A stretch of 64,000 bases of DNA from Nissolia schottii (lineage: Eukaryota > Streptophyta > Magnoliopsida > Fabales > Fabaceae), in contig QANU01017267.1 of NCBI GenBank assembly GCA_003254905.1, positions 14,431 through 78,430 of the forward strand. Reading direction: 5' to 3'. The notes beneath the pieces are model-generated. The model was not told where the DNA came from. It did not search any database and worked only from the letters and a program-made list of their open reading frames with translations. Positions 34,038 to 45,200 of this stretch are shown one piece after another. Both the position numbers and the translations under genes were made by a program. Within the stretch, counting starts at the first letter, position 1; every line of letters starts with the position of its first letter.

Positions 34038-34229
34038 CTATGATTTTTCCTTCCAAAAACTGAAATAAGCTTTTGTTAAGCCATGTTTAAAGCTGCAAAG
34101 AGTTTCCATTGCAACTTGAACAAGTTGATTAACAGACTTAGCAACATGGAGAGGTTCCACAATTAATGAGTAATCGTGCTGCAACAGTTCACTGATAAAG
34201 TCACACATCGGATGCATTCCATACTCTCC
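34038..34229 (-). other. Unidentified coding-like fragment
   Basis: A minus-strand frame of 63 codons with normal-looking composition runs from a stop near 34,232 to a stop at 34,038. It reads EYGMHPMCDFISELLQ, then VAKSVNQLVQVAMETLCSF near the middle and ends FSFWKEKS. It has mixed helix-like character and fewer A/T-type codons than the flanks. I do not recognise the family. It may be an exon or captured fragment; chance is possible. Confidence 0.25.
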
Positions 34230-34372
34230 CTATATATAGAAATCTCCCATGAGTATTTAGACTCGCTAATTCACTCAAGAGCTTGAAAGGTTATACTTTT
34301 CAGTGAAACTATTCACTCAAGTTATCTTTTTATTCTCTCTCCATCTCTCGTTTTTCTATTTGTGGGGAAGCA

Positions 34373-35640
34373 GTGCCTCCACATAGGGTGTCAGGAGCTC
34401 CCAGCATTAGTGCTCCTTAGCAGTTAGCCATTTCGAATAAGTGGCTTTCTTCACAGTCTATTTTCATACCATGTATTTATTTTTAGAAATTATTTATTTT
34501 ATGCATATTTCATGAAATCGTAGGAGATGAAACTTATTTTATTATTTATGAAATTAGTTATGCATTTTAGGAATTTTCTTATTTATGAAAATAATGATTT
34601 ATTTAGAAAATTCTTTATTTATGAAACTACTTTTAGAAAGTCATGAAACTATTTTAGAACTACATGAGACTACATGTTTTGTTGCATTAAATATGTCATG
34701 TGGCGTGTGTATAAATATTTATGATTAAAGTCATGTTATGATATAAGTTAAAAGTTAAAGTATCATGTTATCATGTTCATGCCATTTCATGTTATGATGT
34801 TTAAACTGTTTTCATGGGAGTTATATCTAGGATAAAACTGTAAGTCAGCAATAGCCTACGTTGACCTTGTACGATCATAATGTATAATAAGATTCATGTA
34901 GAATTAGGGCAAGATTGTAAATCCTAGACATGGAAGCAATGGTGCCAGGTGTCATGTATCATGTCATGTAGATTAGGGCAAGATCGTAAAGCCTGGACAT
35001 TTTAGGAACAATTAAACCGTAATGGTCAGATTGTGTATCTAGAGAACTCCCAACTGGATTATGTTTTCGAATGCTTTTTACGTATTGTGTATTATTATAG
35101 AAATGTTTTCATGTTTGTTATTATGTTATATATTGTACATGCATGTCATATTTTTTGAAGTGTCTCATGTTACCGTGAGGGTGGTGATTCGCTAAGGGTC
35201 TTCCCAAAGTTCTCACCCCTTAACCTCCCCTTCTAGTTACAGGTTATGGAGTAGAGTAGCAGTGCATGGAGTTCAAGGTCAATTGCAGTGATGATAGGAT
35301 TCAAGAGTTAGCAGACACCTTGAGGTGAAACTATTTATAGGACATGTTAGTTTCATTTTATATTTTGTAATTGAGTCGGCGTCTAAAGTGCTTCGATTGT
35401 ATGCAAGTAGGATCTTCAGACCAGTCACGTATTTTATCATGTATATTTATATTTATTGTAAAAGAGTTAATGTTTATTCAGAAAAGGAAGATTTTTATTT
35501 ATTTTTAATTAAAGATAAAGTGCATGTTTTTACGAAAAACGTTCCTAAGAGGCTTCCGTAAGGGAAGTAGTCTCTTGCGTACCGGTAACGACTTTTGAAG
35601 TCATTACAAGTGTGAACATGAGCTTTAGTTAGTGTTTCGA
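34373..35640 (+). mobile_element. LTR-like fragment related to the TGTAACACCC superfamily
   Basis: It contains ggtggtgattcgctaaggg...ccaaagttctcaccccttaacctcccc near 35,171-35,230. This mirrors the conserved pre-3'-end block of the other LTRs (compare 32.7 and 38.8 kb), but no GGGTGTTACA end follows. The upstream part has repeated tttatgaaa phrases. Ends are undefined. Confidence 0.35.
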
Positions 35641-35660
35641 TTATGCTTGAGAATTCCGAT

Positions 35661-37104
35661 CTTTCTAATATGAATAGATTAAGAAAATGACTTTATCACT
35701 AATTATTTTTGTCATGTAAAAATTATCATTAGTTGTGAAAACTTCATAAATTGTTCATCCATTATTGTTTTTTCTTCAAATCATTAAATCCAAGATATAT
35801 AATACTGTTCATCACCTATTGTGCAAACTTCGTTGAAAAGTATATAATATTTTTAAAAAAGGACCAAATGAATTATCTTTTGCAAATGATTGTAATCAAA
35901 TGGCATAAGATAATATTCTCATGCATATGGCAAAAACACCCTTATAATTATTAAACATATATCTTAGTCCTCCAGTCAAAGAAATTAACAATAAAAAAGA
36001 TGTTATGTTTCCCGCCACCCTCCAAGATTAAGGTCTTTTAAATCAATGGATGAGATTAAGGCTTTCTAAATCTACGGATGATGAGATTATATAAATGCAT
36101 ACAAAATAATATTTAAAAGCAATTTACGTTTTTGACCAAAGTCATTAATTACATCTCTATTCTCTAAGAGTAATGCTAGGTGTATAACCCAAATGATACT
36201 AACCAATGGTTTACACAGTGACATCATTTCAAATATGAAACCAAATCAAACTGTATATGCGACACATTAAATAACGAAAAGTAACTATCACACTCTCTCT
36301 TTATCTCCTCACTCACACTCTAAGCACGTTGACTCACTCTCATTGTTGTATTCACAATGGTTTTGATAAAGATCTCATTATGGTTACTTCTTTCCCTTTA
36401 TCCTCAACTAGTTGCATCAATTAAAGAAAAAAAAATAGATTGATAGAATTAGAAATACAATAATATCATGAAATAGAAGAAATACCAAAAACAATTACCA
36501 CAAAACCAATAAAATAAATGCAAACATCGCACAATCAAATTAACATGAATCAGACTAAGGCTGAAAGAAGAAATGAGAGATGCATATATCAAATAATATA
36601 GAAAATAAAGATGGAATGTTGAGAGCATGGACACGAAATTCAAATTTTCATCATGAGTTGAAATTATACTTCTGAAATTAATATGGAAAGTTAGATCACA
36701 TAAAATTTCTTTAAAACATGATAAAACTCAATGTGTGGGAGATCAAAAAACAAAATATGAATTAAAAAAAAGGGATAAGAAAATCACTAGAATAAAATCA
36801 TGCTTGACGGCAAATCGAAGAGGCATGCTTTTAGTCAACCTCTTAATGAAGCAGAATATATATAAAAAAAAAACCTCAACATTTATCTTATAGTTGACAA
36901 TGAAAATATAAGGGAATAAGAAACGAATTGTAAGTGGACACTCACCCAAGATTAAAAAGAAGGACCTCATTACTTCCTCCATTACTGATGTTCTTCTACC
37001 TCCACTACCAAGCCTTTGTCAATCACAAGCCTCCAAGTGGTTGTCGCCTACGTCAATGGATGTAATAGACACTACATTGGATATAGGGTAGATGAAGGAG
37101 CAGG
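35661..37104. other. Intergenic, no gene seen
   Basis: AT-rich, no coding support. The stretch 36,170-36,320 (ctcactcacac..., ccaaatcaaactg) weakly resembles the inverse of 40,390-40,500, so a large diverged inverted-repeat element split by the next solo LTR is possible but not shown. Confidence 0.3.
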
Positions 37105-37109
37105 AAATA

Positions 37110-39485
37110 TGTAACACCCCGTTTTTTTCCTAAACATTAACATTGTGTTCTCTATTATACAATAATTAATATTTAAGTGTTATTTGAGATATTCTTGAAT
37201 AATACAGTAATAATTTATTAATTAAATAATAATATTTATTTAGTTATGTTGATTTCAAAACTTCTAATAGTTTGTCAATTGGACTTACGGTTTAGAAGTT
37301 AGGATTGGGTTCACTGGTCTGTGGGGCCAACTCTGTCTTTTTCTAAGGTCCCCAGAGACCTGAAACCCATGTGGGACCCACTTTATTTGTGTTTTAAAAA
37401 TAAATGTCAGTTTCAGTCTCAATTTTACACCAAAAAAAAGTTACATTTTTTTTACTTTTCTGACGCGTCTTGTATCGTGTGCGTCCTTTCCAACCACTTT
37501 GGATACTTACACGATCAAAACTTTTTCTCCTTTTCATCCTAGGCTGGCCACGCACTATTCCTCCCTTTTTCCCTTTATTTTATTTGTTTTTCACATCTAT
37601 TCTCATCAAATACTCTCTAGTATCACTTAGAGAAAAGAGTAGAACACTACATCCTCACTTATCTCTCTTCCAAGGCCTCAAGAGAATTCATCTTCTTCCT
37701 CTAAACCAGCAAAAACCCATGACCTCCATAGCCACTAAACACCTTAAAAAACTCATCAAATCCTTATACTCTCTTGACAAAAGTTAAAGCCTTCTTCATC
37801 TTCTACAAGAAGACATTACTTGTTTAAGCTTTAGGTGAGTTTCTATGCACTCTTGTGCTACTATCTCTTGCTATATGTTTGATTTTTGGATATGTTATTC
37901 CTCTCTTCTTCCTCTTCGTGAAAATATAATTTCTCTCACCATCCAAGAACAGATGTAAAATTTGGTTTTCAAAACTCATCTTGTAAGAGCTTATGTTACT
38001 TTGCTCCCTAACTATGTTCTTGAGTTTCCGATGAGTTTTCCTTTAAGAAAATGTGTTTTTTCTCTCTCTAAAATTGAAAGTGTAGGTTCAATCTGCCCCC
38101 TTTAAATATTTTTCCTCATGTGTGTTTTTGTTCGTAGCCTTGTTTATGAGTTCCTTGCAAAGTGCTAAGAGTTTTCTTGAGATGGTTCCTCTTGACAAAG
38201 GATTTTAAATGAACTTAGGTTTTCTCTCGGTGCATTTTGGCCTTGCTATATTATATGACTCATGTTTTGTGTTTACCATGTTGATGATGTTCATATGATC
38301 CATGGGAATCCGTTAGAAACTATGATATGAGTTTTTGGACTAAAATTAAAAAGTGATTAACATGTATTTCTCTCTTTTGTCATTTCAGTTATGGCCTTAT
38401 GTTTTATGTTTATTATGTTAATGATGTTCATACGATCCATGGTGAGTCTAATATAAACTATGATATGAGTTTTTAGACAAAACCAAAGAGTGATGAACTT
38501 ATGTTCCTCTATTTATCCATTTGGTTTTGAGCTATATATAGCCTTAGCGTTTTGTGTTTATTATGTTAATGATGTTCATATGATCCATGGTGAGTCTTTT
38601 ATAAATTATGATATGAGTGTTTTTGGACAAAACCAAATAGTGATGAACTTATGTTTCCCTTGTTGGTCATTTGGCCATGTTGTGTTTGATAGGCCTTAAG
38701 GTTTTGTTTCATAAAGTGTCTGGTGTCCAAGTGATCCATGGTCATTTCTAACATAAACTATGACATGAGTTATGAAATAAGCCAAGAAGATAATAATTGA
38801 ACTTTATATGCATGATCACTTAGAGATGGCCTGAACGGGGGAACCCGATGCGATGAGACTTAGTCAGTACATAGGAACCCACTAAGGAAACTTATTTACT
38901 TATCCCCATCCACATTTGGTTATAGATTTCAATGAAGAGTATGAAGCATGTGGCGACCTTGGATCTGATCACGTCACTGGCTAGCTTTGATCATCTAGGA
39001 GCTGTCATTTTGAGCGATTGTCCCGCAAGTCTAGAGATATATGTGGATCAATATTTTGACGATCTCTATCGCATGTTTTGTTTAGTTCGATGTATGGTTC
39101 TTTCGTTGTTGTGTTACTTGCTCTTTCGTGATTTGCTACGCTATCATTTTATTTCTTTTGGGATGTTAAGTTGTATTATTGTGAGTGATTGAACTTATGA
39201 CAAGTATTATATGAGGTTATTTAGTTACATACTTATGTACGTCGTGGTGCATGCTTGTATGTCATTTCATACCCTTACACTTATGCACGCCTTATCTCTT
39301 ATTAATACTCTGCAATGTATGGCTCTTGTATTTTAAAAATTATTTTCTCGCAAATGTTTAAAATTTTCCATATTTTTCTGATACATATTTAATAAGCTAA
39401 GTTTAAAAGTAAGGTAAAACTAAAATGTGACAACCAATGAACATTAATTATGAATTAAGCGTAATTAGTTAACTAGGGTGTTACA
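37110..39485 (+). mobile_element. Solo LTR with AAATA target duplication
   Basis: It begins TGTAACACCCC and ends GGGTGTTACA (10-bp inverted termini), flanked by AAATA at 37,105-37,109 and 39,486-39,490. It is 2.38 kb with no coding domains. The last part has the shared tagagatgg...gggaaccc block and aattaagcgtaattag before the terminus, as in the LTR ending at 33,450. Internal tandem repeats are listed separately. Confidence 0.85.
38250..38790 (+). repeat. Four-copy tandem repeat of about 145 bp
   Basis: The phrase gatccatggt recurs at about 38,297, 38,434, 38,582 and 38,732. In each copy it is followed by aactatgatatgag or a close variant and preceded by gtttattatgttaatgatg in three copies. 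The array is inside the solo LTR. Confidence 0.8.
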
Positions 39486-39490
39486 AAATA

Positions 39491-41420
39491 GAACCTCATT
39501 CTCACTGGACCTAAAATTTTAAATGACATGTCAAATAAAAGGTAAAAAATAATTAGAAAAAGAAGTATATCAATAGGTGGAAAATATTGAAAGAAGAGGA
39601 ATAGGAGATATGCACGGGAAAAGATGAAAGAAGATAAGAGGATTTAATTTTTTGGTCGATGGCCATAACATGCGTGCACCAAAAAAGTAAGAGCAACATT
39701 GAGAATTGAAGTATTGACCGTCCAAGTATTCACCAAACACGTTTTGATTAGTGATTATATTCTTCTTTTTTTTTTTATCACTATCATTGACTTTATTGTT
39801 TTGAATTTAACTTTTTAATAACTTGACTAATTTTAACAAAAGGAGGGCATCAATTTTGTAATTTAAAAAAAAAAGTCGAGAGTATTTTTTATCTGATAGA
39901 TGTTGATTTGTTTTGTGATATAATTGGATTTATTTTGATTTCCTAGTTTTTGGGCTAACTGCATTTCCCATTGTTAGTAACAAATATTTCAAAAATCATG
40001 CAAGAAGAGATATTATTGAATGAAGAACTTAGTTACTGGGGATATATACCTATAAAAAAAAATTCACAATATACAATGACATAAGAAACTTGAAATGCAA
40101 TAAAAAAAAAGTTAAGGGAAAGTGAAATGAGAGAAGAAGAAAATCATTTACCTTGAATTCAAAGTGTATTCTTCCTAGCAAATGTTACGCATAAATAAAA
40201 AATCAAAAAACAAGGATAAGGTCAATAAAAAATGAAAATGAACCATAGCTTGTATATGAACATGCAAGTGAGAGTAGAGATTTGAATGTGAGATCTGTAC
40301 TATGCAAAAAATTACGTTTATAAAAATGTTGTAGTGAAGAAATGCTACGATGGACATGGAAAGGGAAAAACAAAGAGAAAGAGAAAGAAAAAGAGAAAGA
40401 TAAAGAGAAAGTGAGTGTGTGTGATGAGATTGATTTGAATGAAAGACTTATATATAGTATAAGGAGGGCTATAACTATTTGGTTTGGTGAATATTGGAAT
40501 AGAAAAAAATCAATTTACTGAAAAGAGAAAAATTTATTAATCGGAAGAATTGATTTGACTAAATCTTAGTTATCCATTAATTTAGTTTTATCTCAACCGT
40601 AAAACATGTTTTAGAGGGAATTTAGGATGCTTAGAGGAAGACACGTAATCTAATCACCCTTCTGCATTGCATTTCATTTATATATATCAATAGGATGCCA
40701 TGAAGGCGTTGACTAAGAAAACCAAATTTGTAAGTTTTAAACTTATGAGTCATTTAACATCATTAAAAACATAATTTTTATTTTTTCTAATACAAAGTTA
40801 TTTTTTTTGTTTTCTTAATAAGTGTTCTTGGAACATGTCTAATGGTTACAAAATCAAATCTCTCTTCTATCTAAAGTCCCTCTGAGTAGGGGGCTCCCAC
40901 AAACCAATCAGTACTTGACAGCACTAAATTTTCAACATTTTTATTTATATAGAAAAGAGAAAACATTGAAAAAAAATTACTTTATAAAAATAAACCACAA
41001 CACAATATATTAAAATAAAATATATCTTAAAAATATTAATTTTTTTTTATTTTAAAAATATGTAGAACCATAATAGGGATCAAGATTAAATGAAACAAAC
41101 TAGAATCTAAGATTAAACCCTTTTATTAGAGAAAAAGGGGTACGTTGGTCCTTATTTATTTTTTACGAGACAAAACTTATTTTTTATGACATAAAGTATT
41201 AGGAGCCTTAAAGAGAAACCAAAATTAATTGAACATATTCTTAGAGTACTGGTTAACAAAATTATTTTATTAAATGAAGGTATACTAAGTAGAAAAGATA
41301 ATTATGTTGTCCAAATTTAAAAAATTAACAAATATTTAAAAAAAAAAATATCAAAGGAGAATTATTTTTTTGAGAATAAAAATGGAGAACCATTCGGGAA
41401 CTATGGAGTAAATAAAAAAG
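39491..41420. other. Intergenic, no gene seen
   Basis: AT-rich with A/T homopolymers and a GA-rich tract near 40,370-40,415. No coding region or defined element is recognised. Confidence 0.3.
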
Positions 41421-41851
41421 GGGAAATTTTACATTTATATGGTTTTGGAGGGGATAAAATCCCAAAGTATGGGTAGAAAAGAAAAATTACCAAAATATGG
41501 ACCAAAATTCTGAAATTCCCATTGTGTAGGGCGATTTCAAAAAAATCAAAAAAATAAAATAAAAAAATTTAAATATCTGAAATCGCCACAGGGGATGGCG
41601 ATTTCAGAAAGCACCACTCCTGTGGCGATTTCAGATATTTAAATTTTTATTTTTCGATTTCAGACTCTGAAATTGTCACCCCCTGTAACGATTTTAGACA
41701 TTTAAATTTTTTTATTTTACTTTTTCAATTTTCTGAAATCGCCCTATACAATAACGATTTCAAAATTTTGACTAATATTTTGATAATTTTTCTTTTCTAC
41801 CCATACTTTGAGATTTTGTTCCTTCCAAAACCATATAAATGTAAAAATCCC
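41421..41851. mobile_element. Foldback MITE with GGCGATTTC subrepeats
   Basis: The left half GGGAAATTTTACATTTATATGG...accaaaatat is matched by the inverse of the right half with about 90% identity over about 100 bases. The middle is built from repeats of CTGAAATCGCC and its inverse GGCGATTTCAG (about seven in all). 431 bp, noncoding. It ends about 400 bases before the DRP1E start codon. A clean target duplication cannot be called because the flanks are A-rich. Confidence 0.75.
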
Positions 41852-42245
41852 TAAAAAAAAAAGGTTATCCACGGCGTGCCGATGACGCCACAGGCACAGA
41901 GCACGGTGCACACTTATCTAACGTTGGGGATAGGCACAATAACGTGGACCCCACCAAACTCACAGTGGGGCCCACTCAAATTTCAAAATTTAAAAACGCC
42001 TCTTTCGTAATGGTCCACAGTCAACACCTTTGCTGCCCACACTCACGATTCTGGTCAGTGGTGTTTCGTAGTGACTGTCAATAGTGCGACGACCTTTCCC
42101 CAAATTCAAAAGACGCAGTGTTTTCCTCTCTCTCTCTCTCTCTCCAAATCTCGGGTCGCGTTTCCGTTCTCTTTGTTTTAGCTTTTTCGCGTTCTACTTC
42201 GTCGTTTCTATCCGGTCCCGAGAATCTAGGGTTTTGTGTAAGAAG
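41852..42245 (+). promoter_or_regulatory. DRP1E 5' flank and leader
   Basis: The region between the MITE and the ATG holds two GTGGNCCC-type sites (gtggaccccac at 41,944-41,954 and gtggggcccac at 41,965-41,975), which resemble TCP-binding motifs. A pyrimidine tract of about nine CT units at 42,126-42,144 lies in the probable leader. No TATA box is clear. Factor binding is inference. Confidence 0.45.
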
Positions 42246-45200
42246 ATGACGACCATGGAGAGCTTGATTGGGCTCGTGAACCGAATCCAGCGAGCTTGCA
42301 CTGTGCTAGGTGACTATGGAGGCGCTGACAACAACGCCTTCTCTTCTCTCTGGGAAGCTCTTCCTTCCGTTGCTGTTGTGGGTGGCCAGGTTAGTCTCCT
42401 TCCTTTTCAATCTCAACGCTCTCGAAATTTTCCGGAGGGGAATGATGAATCGAATCTTCAGAAATGGGCGTGTCTTGTTTTGCTTTCCGCTTTCTGCTTC
42501 CTGCTTTTGCGTTTATGTTACTTGGCTTGGGTTTTTTTTTTTTTTTTTTAGTTGGAAATATGAGATGAATTTGACAAGATTGCCAAACGTGAGAATTTAG
42601 ATAATATTCGAGAATTCAGATAAATTTGGAATTGTTCAGGAAATTCAAATCGTAACCTCAACGTGTTAAATTGTAAAAGAGCTTATATATGGGATAAACA
42701 TATTATATAAATAATTTAACTAGTGAATAAAAATGATTAAACATTATATTTATAATTTTTTTTACATATATCATATTTATAATTGATATTGAATAATATC
42801 AACTTTATAATAAAACAAATGAAATAAATATCATAAAATATATCTTAATTCATGATTTAGTTGTTATTTCATATTTTATTTTATACGTGTATTTACGTGT
42901 ATTACAAATACGTTGTCATTCGATAAAAGTCTAAAACACAACTCAATTATAATAAATGTATAAATATATAAAATTAGCTTAATCAATTCAATCAACATTG
43001 CCTAACATAAACAAGTTAACTGTCCACAACTTAGTGATTGTCTCCTACGTTGTGCAACCATGTTCGATTTCCCCCTTCCCAGTCCCTAATCCCCTGTAAT
43101 GCCTTGGTAAGGGAGAAAAAAAGGCAAATTAAGTATCCCACAAAAGTTATCAAATTTGTACACTTGGATGGCAAAATCAAATGTAAATTTAAACACATAA
43201 ACTTGCTAGTAAAATTGAGAGTTTATTGACTTTTTTAGAATTTACTTAAACTCGTTCATACAAGTTTACCAAAAAAAGACTGTACATGAGAGTTAACTTG
43301 TTTTTATATAGTAGGTTCGTAAACTTGTAAGAGCTTAACGACCATGAATTTGAGAAAGTATATGGTTTTGGAGAGAAGTTTTGACCATATATGCATTCTT
43401 GTTTTGGGTTTTTTATTTGCTGAGTGTGAGTCCGAGGTCTTGGAAGTTTTTGGCTGGAGAATAAAAATCAAATTATTGTTTATTGGGTGTTGTTGTGAAT
43501 TTGTATTTTTGTTTCGTTCTGTTTTTGTTAATGTTATTTTCTCGACAGAGTTCAGGGAAGTCTTCAGTTTTGGAGAGCATTGTTGGCCGTGACTTTCTAC
43601 CTAGAGGATCAGGTTCGTCTTAGTCGTTTCATTTTTATTTGCGGTTGTCTTTCTCCTTTTTTTACTGATAATATATTAAATTTGATTTGACTCATATTTT
43701 TCCCTGGTGTGAATGAATTGCAGGGATTGTGACAAGGCGTCCACTAGTGTTGCAGCTTCATAAGATGGAAAGTGGGTCACATGAGTATGCCGAGTTTCTT
43801 CACCTGCCAAGGAGAAAGTTCACTGATTTTTGTATGATTCTAACTAACCCGCCTTTCCGTTTTCTGGCTGCTCATAAAAGAACTTGAATACTAGTTACCG
43901 TCTTTTGCGCCTGTGGTGTGGAAATTTGGGAATAGCTGGTCTTGTTCTTATTAGCAAACTTGGTTTGACTAATTCTTGCATGTGCTCCTGTCATTACCAA
44001 CATTTCTTTTGGTTCTACTACATGCCTGTTGCTATTCTCTCTCTCAATATTTTTTGATAATAGAAGAGGTGTCCTCATGTATCCCTCTGGTTATAAATAT
44101 CCAATTTCAAGATCAAGCCAATTCAATTTTTTTGATATAGCCCTTATGTCAAGTGTCAAAGGACTCGTGACTAACATTTTATAATGAGATAATTGTGACA
44201 CCGCTTACTTGGAGGATTTTGTATACAATTGTATTTACCTGTTGCATAAGATATAAATGATGCAGTACTTCTTTTAAACAATCTGTTATTTACTTTTTGC
44301 AGCTTTGGTTCGCCAGGAAATTCAGGATGAAACTGACAGACTAACCGGGAAGACAAAGCAAATATCTCCTATTCCAATTCATCTTAGCATCTATTCTCCA
44401 AATGGTGTGCTGTAGTGAAACTATTGTCTCTTGCTTTTTCGGAGATCTTTTAAGCTAGATGCTTTGTTGTATAAATTAAAACTAATTATATATTATATAA
44501 TATAATTATGTAATATTGACTTGAACTAGTGTCAAGAATCTCGAGATATGTTTAAAATTTGTTTTTGGACAATTTCAATAGATATTGAATAGGTATTTCT
44601 TTCACAATTCCTTCCTACTAAGGAACATTTCACTTTTCAAATTGTTTAACCAAGTGTATTTGACTTTGTATTCCTTTGAATTATTATTTTTAAACCATTC
44701 AATTGCCTCTACCCAATAACGTAAGCTTTTCAGAGAGATGGTTCTTCACATTGTAATATGCCGCTCAATGAGACTAATAGTTTAGTGTGATTTAAAGTTT
44801 TATACCTGATGTTATTGTTGTGTTTCCAAACTAAATGTCATCTGTATTTCTTTTTGAACAGTTGTCAACTTAACCTTGATTGATTTACCGGGTTTGACTA
44901 AAGTTGCTGTAGGTATGCTTTGTGTTCAATTGCTAATTATATTCCTTGGAAAAAAGTGATTCTTCTAATCTTGTATTCATTAACAACTTTGTCTATCATT
45001 TTCAGAGGGACAGCCAGAGAGTATAGTTCAAGAAATTGAATCTATGGTTAGATCTTATGTTGAGAAGGTAAATGAAATAATCACCACATGCATTGAATAT
45101 ATATGAGACATATTGTTGGTGTGATCGTAATCAGTCTGCCTTGTGTTTTTGTTATAGCCCAATTGAAATACTGAACTTTTGATGTAAGCATCTTCTGTAG

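Noticed and set aside
43344-43592. Alternative first exon of DRP1E (82-codon frame)
   Set aside because: It runs into the true exon 2 in the wrong frame and shows no dynamin similarity, while 42246-42389 gives a family-typical N-terminus.
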